Shown: positions 9,869 to 19,783 of the stretch, piece by piece
How positions within the stretch are numbered: the first letter of the stretch is position 1
Layout: each line of letters begins with the position of its first letter
Assembly: GCA_030674185.1 (NCBI GenBank)
Contig: CM060306.1
Coordinates: 37,070,331 to 37,134,330, forward strand
DNA from: Monoplex corrugatus
Lineage: Eukaryota > Mollusca > Gastropoda > Littorinimorpha > Ranellidae
Length of the DNA: 64,000 bases
Reading direction: 5' to 3'
Position numbers and translations under genes: made by a program
The notes under the pieces: model-generated
The model's database searches: none
Told to the model about the DNA's origin: nothing
Seen by the model: only the letters and a program-made list of their open reading frames with translations

Positions 9869-10050
9869 TGTTTCGTTCTTTCTACAGCCAACTCGGAAGA
9901 CAGGGCAATGCTTCTTCGTCTTTACTCGTCGCTCTCTGATTCTCAACTGACTACAGTATATATACATTTCACAGTGAACAGCAATCAGTTATTTAAACGA
10001 ATATCATGCCGTGCTGCTATCCGCACGCTGTTTACTGTCAACACACGTCA
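9869..10050 (-). repeat. 5' LTR of the gypsy-type element
   Basis: About 182 bp. The primer-binding site lies immediately inside (9868 downwards). The right flank, TCTCTCAGTGCCACTTGC, resumes the duplicated host sequence. Confidence 0.9.
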
Positions 10051-10092
10051 CACTCTGTCTCTCTCAGTGCCACTTGCTAGTTTATTCCAGGT

Positions 10093-11740
10093 TGTCACGG
10101 CAGTTTTGTTCATGTTTTATTTTTTCCCCTTTTCTTCTCGTTTGGGGACAGGATTGTTTGGTTGGGACAGTGTGCGTGTGGAATCTTGGCCAACTGGGTC
10201 AAAACTCACCTGTCCAGCTATAGTTTACCTGTGTCTATGTGCGTGTATTTGTGTGTACTGTTGTGCAGGGATTGTGAACACCTCTGTTAACTTGTGTTTG
10301 TGGCCTAAGATATGTTTTACGTGGGTCTGGTGTGTGTGGGATTTTTATGTTTCTCGGTGCTGGCTCTGTGAACAGTGTTCTGGGAACTTCTTGTGTTGGT
10401 GGTAGAGCAAAAGAATAGTTTAGTTGGTGTGGGGCCTTCTTCTGCGGCAGACAGTTTGCAAATTGGGCGGATAGGGCCAGTTGCTGGTCAGAATTGTTAG
10501 TTGGTGTTGTATTTCCTTTTGCAACAGACGATTTGCAGGTTGGGAGGATAGGGCCAGTTTCTGGTCAGAGTCACAGTAGGATTTCATGTCCTAGAAGTGG
10601 GTAGAGGTATCTGTGTTTTGTTGGTCTGCGTAGTTGTGTGGAGTTTTGTGGAGGTCTATGTGTCTTTGGCATGGAACCGGGAGTGACTCGACACCTGTAA
10701 CTTCTTCTGCTACAGACGGTATGTGCAGGGTTTAAGGGAGTCATTTTGCTGATGGTCTGTGCAGTATGAAGTTTGTGGAGGTCTATGTGTGACGCCTGTT
10801 ATTTTTCCTCTGCTACGGTCGGTATGCGGCGGGAGCATTTGTCAGACACTTCAAATTTCGTCAACATTGTGTGTGAGAGTACAGTGTATTAAGTGTCGTT
10901 GTCAGGCATGTATCCAGCAGTGAATAGTCGTTTACTCTCCTTTGCTGTTGTTGATGTGTAGTTTGGTGGCTAGGTTGGCTTGGTAGCTCGTTCATCGTCA
11001 TATCTACGAGTTTCGCTGCCATGTCCAATCATAGCTGTTTGTCTATCTACGGGTCAGTAAGGGAGGACGTATTCGGAGTTTCGCCAGCGTGAGGGGAGAA
11101 GATCACCCGTGTCCTGTGCCAGTCGTCGTTGCTGTCCTTGTGGTCCTGGCCCTACGATGAAGTGCACGAGTTCGAGCTCCGACAACGTTGCGAGCGACTG
11201 AGGCAGGTGCGACCGGAGGGGCTTCTACGGCTGCGTCTTCCGGCAAGGTCGGCGGTACTTCCACGCCACGAGCCTACGGCCCAGCTGTTCTACTCGGTTC
11301 GTTTCATTGGCGCCGCCCTTCGCAGGATTCCACGTATGCTTCAGTGACTCGTTGTGATTAGAAACCCTAGCATAGGAACATCCTACGGTCCAAAACTCTT
11401 CGTATGGACTAAAACTTTGCTATGAGTGTGTGAGTTCGCTATGTTGCTATGTGAAATTCCGTTGTTGATTTTGAATCTGTTGGTTTCGGGGTGTCACGTA
11501 TAGCAAAGGCATTTAAGTGATTTCGTTGGTAAAAATGTGAAATGTATGAAACTGTTGTTTATGTTACAATTACATATGTGATTTGTGGGAATGATGCGTC
11601 ATGTTGTCTTGTTTGTAATAAAATTTGTGTAACTGTAATGTGTCCACGGATTTCTTCATTTGTCATAAACGGGCGTGTTAGAGTTGATAGGTCTGTTTCT
11701 CTGTCTTTCCCCTCTAGTTCAAGCCTTAGCGAGCTTGACA
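10093..11740 (+). mobile_element. Solo LTR, 1648 bp, with 5-bp target duplication
   Basis: The insert begins TGTCACGGCAG and ends GAGCTTGACA, so it has TG...CA ends inside a 5-bp inverted terminal repeat (TGTCA/TGACA). It is flanked on both sides by CAGGT (10088-10092 and 11741-11745). The paralogous sequence at about 60460-60480 reads TTGTTCAAGGTAATCATG without the insert, an empty site. The inside has no coding frame. It is G/T-rich, carries a locally duplicated ATAGGGCCAGTT block (about 10470 and 10547) and has an AATAAA near 11619. Strand is assigned from this polyadenylation-like signal only. Confidence 0.85.
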
Positions 11741-12534
11741 CAGGTAATTATGTCACTTTCCAAAGTATATTGTACTAAAATTATTCTCTGAAAATAACAC
11801 ATAGCTGTCAAACAATAAACCCAATCTTTAACGCATATACGTTCTCACAAAACTCCTTGGAAAAACACATAAGCAAACTATTTAAAGTCATATGAATGAA
11901 AACATACTACAATATTTAAACAATCTAACACTAGGGAGAAGAAAACCCACTTATGTCAAGATTCATTAACACGCCTCATTAACCAAAGGCTTCATAACAT
12001 GAACACATTTTGAAGTGCGGCGATTTGTTCTTTGATTAACAAAAGAAAGAGATTCAGCGTAACTGACCACGAACTTCTCACTACATAATTATGCGTTGTC
12101 AATAAAATACCCTAATAATAATCGATTCATACCACACCAACCGACAACACATTCTACTTAGACCTCTCACTGGTCTTCACAAATGTGACTTTTAATACTT
12201 GTCCTCTTAAACAGCACTAGTATACTAGAGTGATTTTAAGAATGTAGCAGACATTTCAGATTTATTCCTGCATAAAAATGAAATATCTGCCCATAAAATA
12301 GTAAAAGGGCATGATACCAAATAACACAGTCAATCTCTTTTCCGTAAATAACGTACTCACAACTTACGAATTCACTTCTTTACATTTACTCTTCAGAATT
12401 TAGGAACACTCTTTTGGAACATATTATGATTTACCTTCTGGAATTCTGTGGAAAGAGCTTATATGTAAAGTTTCTTTATTTCATTCTAATTTCTCGGATG
12501 CGTGTATCCACGTTGTTCTGTCTACAATGTGCAG

Positions 12535-12835
12535 GCGGTATGCCGCTACAAAGTCTGCATAATCTGTCTTTGGTGAGTGTGCCTACAGGGGTGTTTACAT
12601 GTTTCTACAAACCACCAGACTGACAATGATGTACATGATCCTTATAGCTCATATTCAATATTCTGCATGTGCGTACACACGAAGGTGTTTAGCACTTGTA
12701 GATCCGCACACACGTTGACCTGAGAAACCGAAAAAATCTTCCCCCTTTACCCGCCATAAGGGAGGTACCCAGGTAGTATTGGACCTAGACCTTCTGATTG
12801 GAAGTCTGATCGAATCTAAAGTAAAGAATATGAAA
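12535..12835 (-). repeat. tRNA-derived SINE copy (family 1)
   Basis: On the - strand a head segment (ACTTCCAATCAGAAGGTCTA) leads into GGTAAAGGGGGAAGATTTTT, CAGGTCAACGTGTGTGCGGA, TTCGTGTGTACGC and AAGGATCATGTACATCATTG. The same blocks occur in order at 61255-61560 and 15600-15930. It lies inside the segmental duplication and so predates it. Confidence 0.75.
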
Positions 12836-13171
12836 GCCAATGGTCTTTTGTTTTTGTTTGAGAGAGACAGTAAGTGATTGTGAATACAAACGCTGTTTTG
12901 TCGATGTTTGTTTGTTTGTTTGTTTATTTGATTTTGACATCATTTTTATTCTTAATTTTGTTGCAAAAGTCAATGTTGGTGGTAGTATTATTATTGTTGT
13001 TGTTTTCCTTGCTCTTTGTCTATTGTTGTTGTTTTTGTTGCTGTTGTTGCTGTTGTTGTTTTTGTGTGTTTTGTTGACATATTTTAGGCAGACACATACA
13101 CAAACGGACTAACGCATAAAATGTATGGGTTGACATGATTCTTCAAAACGAAAATGAGTTCAGCATCTTAC

Positions 13172-13255
13172 CCAAGGCAGCACGACCAATAAGACGGGAG
13201 GTGATGGCTTTTGTAACAGATAAAATCGGAGTGCCAGGAATTCCAATCGCAGGGA
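13172..13255 (-). CDS. SLC46-like transporter copy 1, 84-nt exon
   Basis: The acceptor TTTCTTTTCACAG lies before the exon and the donor GTAAGATG after it. The exon starts with two bases and ends with one (phase 1 to phase 1), which joins in frame to exon 17277-16949 upstream. The peptide PAIGIPGTPILSVTKAITSR then LIGRAAL corresponds to the short stretch before the E-Q-G-A motif of SLC46 proteins, on the cytoplasmic side between two late membrane helices. The equivalent exon in copy 2 (61980-61897) differs at five positions, four of which change the amino acid if the split codon starts with A in both copies. The following exon of copy 1 would be expected at the N gap. Confidence 0.75.
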
Positions 13256-13449
13256 CTGTGAAAAGAAACACAAACAGGACAATGACTAAGTGACGCTGCT
13301 TTAATTATCTAATTAGGCTTATAGAACAATTAAAAATCTTCCAAATACATCTGGAGTGGTGCGCATACAGACACTTTCTCTTTTAGCAAAAATGTATATA
13401 TCATTTCTACTACCACTGTTATTGTAAAATATTTTTGTTTTTGTTAATA

Positions 13450-13690
13450 TTTGACGTTCGCCTGCCAATAACTAAACTCCAGATTCCAGGGTTCATTTCC
13501 CATTGCGACCTTGGCTTTTCTCCTCAGTTGGACTGGAAAATCGAACTGAACGTCTAGTCCTTTAGAAGGGTGCGGAATAAAAACGAGTCGGACCCGTGTG
13601 GTTTTTGGCTTGTACACTCTAAAAGATCCCACGGCAGTTGTAAATTGTGAAGAACAGCGCATTCGCCTGGCTGCCATGACATGAAAATAT
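13450..13690 (+). repeat. tRNA-derived SINE copy (family 2)
   Basis: The B-box-like CCAGGGTTCATTTCCC is followed by GGCTTTTCTCCTCAGTTGGA, GAACGTCTAGTCCTTT, ACCCGTGTGG and AAAAGATCCCACGGCAGTTG. This string of blocks resembles, from memory, a SINE frequent in gastropod genomes. A paralogous copy lies at 62170-62410, so it was inserted before the segmental duplication. Confidence 0.6.
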
Positions 13691-13884
13691 TGGCGAGATA
13701 GGTATGTTTCCCAGGTCCCTCTGCTTGAAGCCTGATTAGCCTTCTTGCCTTTCTGAAGTCTTGGTCAAAAATAATAACAGAACAAAACAAATTAGGAAGG
13801 CAGAGTGAGTGAAAAAGAAAGTGAGTAACAGAGGAAAAGGGAAAGAGGAGAGAAAAAAGAGAATAGTTTGGAAAGTGTCTATAT

Positions 13885-13900
13885 GTATGTGTGTGTGAGC

Positions 13901-13949
<49 letters not shown>

Positions 13950-13990
13950 GTGTGTGTGTGTATGTGTGTGTGTGCGTATGTGTGTGTGTA

Positions 13991-14029
<39 letters not shown>

Positions 14030-14729
14030 GTGACAGAGGGGATGACGATTTAGGTCATGGGTCATTCGTTTAACAGGCTTAAGTGTACCCACCTTGGTTT
14101 AATTCTGGAATTAAGATTTTGTTGTAAACAATGTCATTATTATTATTACTATTATTATTATTGTTATTATTATTTATTATTATTATTATCATTATTATCA
14201 TTATTATCATTATTATTAGTAGTAGTAGTATTACTACTGTTGTTGTTATTATCATTGTTGCTGTTGTTATTATTATTACAATTATTAGTATTATTATTAG
14301 TATTATTACTATTATTGCATTCTTCTTATCATTATTCCTTCTTCTTATTATTGTTATTATTACTACTATCATATTATTAGTATTAGTGTTAGTATTATAT
14401 CAGGGAAAGGATTTGCCTTTGTTTTTCATGGTTTAGAAAACGATTGACCAGCTAACACGTAAAAATCAACTTTTCATTTATATAGGCCTAATGCATTATT
14501 AAAAAATTCTGTCCCAATGTGCGGGTTATGATTAATCTGTTTTTCAATATGCCTATATCATTTGTGTAGAGTAGCAAGGACTAGCTGTAAGACAGGCCCA
14601 ATGAGACCTAGAGCCACTACCCTTGAGTAATAACATTTCGAAATTCTGTCTCTGTCTCTCTGTCTTTCTGTCTCTCTCTCTGTCTCTCTCTGTCTCTGTC
14701 TCTTGTCTCTCTGTCCTCTCTGTCTCTCT

Positions 14730-14764
<35 letters not shown>
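13885..14764. repeat. Microsatellite cluster: (GT)n(GA)n, (ATT)n, (CT)n
   Basis: A GT/GA tract at about 13885-14026, an ATT/ATC/AGT trinucleotide field at about 14130-14398 and a CT tract at about 14645-14764. All three have length-variant partners in duplication copy 2. Long Leu/Ile/Asn frames here are repeat artefacts. Confidence 0.95.
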
Positions 14765-14767
<3 letters not shown>

Positions 14768-15599
14768 CTCACGGCTTTTGTGAACTTGCGAGACAATAGG
14801 GTAAACATATGTTTGAGATCTCGAATGGACAGTAAAATAGATGTCAAACAGTAGCGTGAACAATGCCACCGACTGGATTAACAACGGCTCCGGAGTCATC
14901 TGTCAGTGTTCTCTTATAACAGAACTCAATATCTCAGCGGAAATTATCAGGCTTCTGAGGCAACTTGATATTCTGATCAGAGTGAGTAACACTGACATTG
15001 ACGAGATCGGTCGCAACACACAGGATCAGCAACGCAGTTTTCATCTGTAGAGCTGTGTGACCTTTGCAAGTTTGGCTGTAAACAAAATTAACAATGTAGG
15101 AATTTCTTATACATGCAACATATCTCACCAGCGAGGGCAACACTTAAACAGAGAATGTAGAAATTACAACTCCCCTAGAAATACACTAGCTTGTAGGCAA
15201 CCCCTTGCTTCAGAAAAAATTTAATTACATTAAAGGAGCTGGTAAAAAGAAAAGTTTTCTGTTAGTGTTAAAACTCACTGATTAGTTACCCAGATGAAAT
15301 GATTCAGGATACGTCCATGACACGTGCCCCTGGACAATTTTTGGACCTATCAGGCTATCAGTTGTAACACCTCATAAGATTATCTGACATTGAAATAACC
15401 ATTTTAAGGTTTATTTCTTTTTTTTGTGCTTGTTTTTGTTTGTTTCCTTCTACCTCTTTTTTTTCTCTCATTTCTTTCTTCCTGTCTTTCTTCTTCTTTT
15501 TTGTATGGATCCAGTCAGATTTTGTTAAAGACATACACTCTTATGCATGCTGTTCTGACTGTTTGGCTAACACTATGTAGGTGTTAGTTTGCTAAATAA

Positions 15600-15930
15600 C
15601 CACCATCCTATTGTATTCGGTAGATTATACAACCAAATAATCGGTCATATTCCTGGAACGTGGGAAGGGTGAGATATGCTGGGGTTTCCCTATTCTTATA
15701 AGCCATTGAACACTGACATGGCTTGCAGGGTCTGTAACGTGGATATGTGACATCCTTCATGCGTATAGATCTATTCACGACAGGGGGTTGAACACTGCAG
15801 ATTTGCACATATGCCAACCAGAGAGACTGGAAATGTATCCACTATTTACCCATTAGTTAGTACTCAGTCATGGTCAGACTAAGTCCTTCTGATTGGAAGC
15901 CCAACGTTTTAACTATTTGGCTTTCATACA
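15600..15930 (-). repeat. tRNA-derived SINE copy (family 1)
   Basis: The - strand carries the head block CTTCCAATCAGAAGGACTTA and downstream GCAAGCCATGTCAGTGTTCA, GGCTTATAAGAATAGGG and CCCCAGCATATCTC, in the SINE order. The 69-codon frame on the - strand (15817-15608) that looks like a small cysteine-containing protein is simply translated SINE. Confidence 0.7.
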
Positions 15931-16419
15931 ATCCTTGCGTGAGAAAAACTAAAGAGGTAATTCATATTCTTTCTATTTGTCAGAAAAAAATATTTCTGAA
16001 ACAAAACGCAGAAAAGTCCAAACCGAACTAGAACTAAGACAAAAACACCATAATAAGGATAAAGACCGCGTTCCATTACAGATTAAACTGCAACAGACAA
16101 AACACCTTTGAAAGATGCAAGACACAGTATTACTCAAAGACAGCAGAAAAGCAGCTTAGAGTCTCCCAAGATTTTTAGTGAATTCTATCTGGAATTTTAT
16201 CTGCAATATATGATTTGCGTGCCAGGTGACTGTGTAACAAGCTTTCTTGGACAATATTGTTAACAAGTGGACACAATATCCACAAATAATAAATGACATT
16301 TTCGTAATTCCAATTTGTTTTGGAGGAACACTGCATGCATGTTGTGATCGTTCCTCTTACCGCTGTTTTAATATGTCATGGGTCAAAGACCAGTTCCTCT
16401 TCCGTTTGTTCCTTTTAAT

Positions 16420-16610
16420 CCTATAACCAGTGTGGTCATTGGTAGGACTGACGAGACGCAGCAGCATGAAGGATCCTCAATCTCTGTCTTGGGGTGCAAC
16501 AGCAAGCAAATTTGGCAAGCTGAGTTTGGTCAAGTCTCTGATATTTGTCGACTTTGGCGATAGCATACCTCCAGGATACCATAAAGGATGGTCTTGGCTG
16601 TCCATCTGTC
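16420..16610. repeat. Dispersed repeat shared with 27185-27345
   Basis: Both loci contain GTGGTCATTGG/GTAGTCGTTGA, then GACGCAGCAGC, GGATCxTxAxTCTCTGTCT and, later, CTGATATTTG/CTGTTATTTGCC. The relation is diverged and was judged by eye. A shorter related stretch may occur near 820-860. Class unknown. Confidence 0.4.
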
Positions 16611-16750
16611 ATGGTAGGTGACCTAGTCTTAGTCTTGGTTGTCCGTTTGCCATGGCAGGTGATATGATTAAACCAAGCTAGCATGTCTCATTGAACTGTT
16701 GCTGAAAGTAGTTCCTGTACAGTGCATTAAATCTTATGAATCTGAAATCC

Positions 16751-16816
16751 TTCTCTCTCTCTCTATCTATATATCTATCTATCTCACACACACACACACA
16801 AAACACACACACACAC

Positions 16817-16865
<49 letters not shown>

Positions 16866-16884
16866 CACCACACACACACAACAC
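16751..16884. repeat. (CT)n(CTAT)n(CA)n microsatellite
   Basis: CT, then CTAT units, then CA tracts with AAA interruptions, ending about 65 bp beyond the donor of the transporter exon at 16949. Confidence 0.95.
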
Positions 16885-16948
16885 ATCTTCATTATCATCA
16901 ACATCAACATCCTCTAATGATAACTGCACCACACAAAAACAAACTCAC

Positions 16949-17277
16949 TAGTGTAGAAAACCCACGACTGACGAATTGTGGCCAAAACAAAACCAACAGC
17001 CGTGTAGCTCAGCACTCCAATGGCGGCAATGGTAGGCTCAGAAAAAGAGAGGCGTTTCCACAGCCACAACAGCGGCATGGCGAATATCCCCCGCAGTCCC
17101 ACTTCGCTGGATATCCAACCCAACTGGACGGCAGTAAGGCAGAAAGGTGGACTCATCTGATAGGTACGTAGGACCGTGAATTCGTCCATCAAACCCAAGA
17201 TTAAGAAATAGGTGGCTACGTTGAGCAGGATAAGCGTCCATTTCTTCATAGGGTCCTTTAGTGCATTATAGATGATC
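16949..17277 (-). CDS. SLC46-like transporter copy 1, exon for central-to-late membrane helices
   Basis: This 329-nt exon follows the acceptor CACATTGACAG and is followed by the donor GTGAGTTTG. It enters with one base, which completes the AGG codon split after exon 26786-26304, and leaves in phase 1, matching exon 13255-13172. It reads IIYNALKDPMKKW, then a hydrophobic segment (ILLNVATYFLILG), then MDEFTVLRTYQMSPPFCLTA and further hydrophobic stretches to RQSWVFYT. The order R/K-W, long hydrophobic helix, D/E-x-x-x-L, Y-x-x-x-x-P-F-C matches the start of the C-terminal half of SLC46 major-facilitator transporters (proton-coupled folate transporter relatives). The frame is intact. The substrate cannot be told from sequence. 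Confidence 0.8.
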
Positions 17278-17539
17278 CTGTCAATGTGGGATGCATACAC
17301 TAAATAAATGGGAAGACAAACAGGTGGAGATATGTAGTTGGCAGAAATTGAAAACCACTTACATGAAGGAAGTTGGTCACTGGGTGGAGAGCTTGCTAGA
17401 TAAGTGGCTGATAGGGTCTGTTTGTTGTTGTTTTTTTCACGCAGGGTAATTGATTCTTTTGCTAGAGCAGTGGATTCACGACTTGATATCTCGAATTTAT
17501 TTCCAGCCAGCAACATTACAAACTGGGCTGTTAGCTGTC

Positions 17540-17880
17540 CATCTAAGTGTTTCGATTATTCCCCTCCCCCTCCTCATTTTGTACATCGCCAGGAAGTCTG
17601 CCAGATAATTGGTGGCAGATATGGGTGGAGCGCGCATGGAAATACCCAAGTGCGATTACTCCTTCTTGAACAAGCTCAAAACATTTCGTCAGGGCAACAG
17701 ATACACAATGGAGACAGAGAGCGATGGGTGGGAAACAATGTTTTAAAACTGGCAAATCAACACTTACAGAAAATTTATTTATCAGTCTAGGAAAATCTGC
17801 AATTTTCCCCTTTCCCTCATGACGCACCCCCAGCCTATATCTATCAGGTTCTGCCCAGCCAGGATTGAACTCAGACCTTC
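17540..17880 (-). repeat. Dispersed SINE-like repeat shared with 42278-42620
   Basis: The - strand TTCAAGAAGGAGTAATCGCA, then GGTATTTCCATGCGCGCTC, then TCTGGCAGACTTCC aligns by eye with AGTCAAGAGGGATTCATTGC, CCAAATGCGCTCTCACC and ATGACAGACTCCC at 42288-42370. A B-box-like GTTCAATCC on the - strand lies near 17860. Probably a SINE family, not identified further. Confidence 0.5.
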
Positions 17881-17944
17881 AAAATCTTACATCTGATCAA
17901 TTTGATGTTTAAAAATATTTTTGCACGTATATCAATGCTGGATT

Positions 17945-18110
17945 TCTATTCACCAAACATTGTTAAGATATGACTTTGCCCAAACATTCTTAAAATATCA
18001 CCTGCTCAAACGTTCATAATCTCGTATGTCACCCTTCCTAAACTTTCTTGACATATCACCTTGCACAAACATTCTTACTGTGTTACTCTTCCAAATATTT
18101 TCAGTCGAGT
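17945..18110. repeat. Diverged minisatellite, short block
   Basis: Repeated units of the type CCAAACATTCTTAAxATATCACC with a period of roughly 45 bp, half unit about 22 bp. The same unit makes up the large block at 25413-26285. Confidence 0.7.
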
Positions 18111-18382
18111 GTTTATGCTGATGCAGAACGTGTGTGCAACGTGTTTGCATAGTTTTTGTTGTTTTTGGTGTTGTTGTTTTGTTTGTTTGTTTGTTTTTTG
18201 TTTTTGTTTAGTTTCGTTTTTTGTTTGGTTGTTTTTATTTTTTGTCTGAATCTTTAGGAGTTTTTTCCTACAATAACAGTCTTCTGGTATTTTTCCAGTA
18301 TGCTGTACAATGCTAGTATGTGTAAACGTTCGTACTGATGGTGAGGACGTGTGTAACGTAAAAAAAATATAGGTGAGCGATT

Positions 18383-19660
18383 GTGACGAGTATCATAATG
18401 ATAGAAAAAAGCATTGTGACTAACTGTGACGATAAAAGTGCCACTGTGCTAAAGTACCACACTTTAGATTATGCGACAAATGGTAACAGGAATGGACACA
18501 AAAAAACGAACGTGATTTACCTGTATTTTCATAAACATTTACCTGGGTTTGACAACAAAATTTTCACCACGCCAGAACTTTGCACAGCTGCAGAATTAAA
18601 AACTGTGTGGGTGCAAAACCTTCGAAGGAGCCCAGAGAACAGGGGATCTTTGGTGTGTATACCCAGTGAAGAAAGAATCGCGACAAATTCTTCTAATTCA
18701 AACATTTGTTGTAACGGGGATACAGGTTGAAGTCAAATCTCAAAATCTTTTCTTGATAGAATATCCCGTCAATGGCGGCAATGGTAAGAATAGAGAACCT
18801 CCTCCGCTTCCCCCCCCCCCCTCCGGAAAAATAGTTAAACTGACAATTGAGAATATTCCACTGTTGTTTTCCTATAATCTGTTAAGAAATTAGAAGGTGT
18901 CGTGCTTTCCAACCTGACTGTGGAAAGAGATCGTGATAAGAAAGGAAAGCTAACACACTGGAAAACATATAGGAGATTCATAAATATCGAAGTACCGTCC
19001 AATTATCTCCCAAAGACAAAGACAACAGAGCCATGTAGAGCATATCTGTACAACAAGGATCAGAAAACATCCCTTCAACAGCTAGCAGGAGGCAGAGTGT
19101 CATTTTACAGAAAGGCCAAAAACAGATGACCACAAAAGCCTCATCAAATGCAAACAGTGTGTGGTGGATGGACTCACAGCAGAAGACTTATAGTGCAAAA
19201 TTATAGCACAGGAAGAAATCATCCCAGAACAGACAAGTGATAAGGAACAAAGTAACAAGGGTAAACTGACAGATGATAGCCGAGACAGTAGTCAGGCACT
19301 AAAAAAGAAAAGAAAAAAACAAAACCAAACGAGCAAAACTAACAAACATAAGAAAGATACTGTCAGGACAGAGAGGCACAGAAAGATAAAACGATAGAAA
19401 ACAAAAACAAAAGAGCAAAGGTAACAAACAGAAGAAAGCTACTGTCAGTCCAGAGAGAGGCAGAAACAAAAAGACAATGAGCAACACTGGCCACCTGCAG
19501 ACGGGCCTGTTTAGGTTCGACTAAACGCCCCAGATCAAAAGGATCCACCCCACTACAGGCAGACAACTAGACAAACGTAACAGACCAGAATGAAATAGAC
19601 ACTGACAAAGAGGACGAAAGCCTGTTCCGATCTCTCAGTGAACCATGACAATGACCACCC
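18383..19660 (+). pseudogene. ORF1 remnant of a Tx1/L1-like non-LTR retrotransposon
   Basis: Frames at 18383-18730, 18666-18893 and 18902-19129 are consecutive pieces of one protein broken by frameshifts. Landmarks are the N-terminal FTTPELCTAAELKTVWVQNL, then KIVKLTIENIPLLFSYNLL, then DKKGKLTHWKTYRRFINIEV, AYLYNKDQ and a K-rich tail. From memory this order resembles the RNA-binding ORF1 of Tx1-clade L1 elements in molluscs and other invertebrates. The zinc-knuckle cysteines are mostly lost. It lies in the intron between transporter exons 26786-26304 and 17277-16949, on the opposite strand. Confidence 0.55.
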
Positions 19661-19783
19661 ATTCCCCATGTTATCTCCCTCTCTCTTTAGTTGTCGATCT
19701 TGTGCATGTCCTCGGACTGATATAAGGCTGTTGGCTTAAATTCTACGATGTGCTATTTTGGTAATTGAATACACATTGGGTCT

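Larger units (their letters stand above)
7173..10050 (-). mobile_element. Gypsy-type LTR retrotransposon, internally deleted
   Basis: Two LTRs (7173-7356 and 9869-10050) flank gag-protease and integrase frames on the - strand. Reading on the - strand, each LTR starts TGACGTGTGTTG and ends AACGAAACA (TG...CA). Directly inside the 5' LTR is TGGTGTCAGAATCG, a plausible tRNA primer-binding site, and just before the 3' LTR is a purine-rich AAAGAAAGGGAGA. Reverse transcriptase and RNase H are missing. The LTRs are identical by eye apart from the length of a T run at the outer edge, so the insertion is young. No clean target-site duplication is visible, because the element sits in a CT/GT microsatellite. 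Confidence 0.9.
7068..15206. repeat. Segmental duplication, copy 1
   Basis: Once the inserted LTR element (7173-10050) and solo LTR (10093-11740) are taken out, this region is collinear with 60340-64000. Shared landmarks are TTCAAGCACA at 7068/60340, TCTCAGTGCCACT at 10064/60444, AATGAAAACATACTACAATA at about 11893/60627, one transporter exon (13172/61897), a SINE (13450/62170), an ATT microsatellite and a CT microsatellite. Similarity is still present at the window's right edge, so the unit is larger than what is seen here. Confidence 0.9.

Noticed and set aside
7173..10050. Endogenous retrovirus with an envelope gene
   Set aside because: There is no room and no frame for an envelope between integrase and the 3' LTR. 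The element is an ordinary gypsy-type retrotransposon remnant.
14934..15143. Hydrophobic frame on the - strand, conserved in copy 2 at 63699-63938, considered as an extra transporter exon
   Set aside because: Exons 17277-16949 and 13255-13172 already join in phase 1 without it. Using its best acceptor (15044) breaks the frame, and copies 1 and 2 differ by a frameshift.
15608..15817. 69-codon frame on the - strand with several cysteines, first considered a small secreted protein or transporter exon
   Set aside because: The DNA matches the body of SINE family 1 block by block.
17294..17301. Alternative acceptor TTTATTTAG for the transporter exon, starting at 17299
   Set aside because: It gives the wrong phase relative to exon 26786-26304, whereas GACAG at 17278 gives a perfect join.
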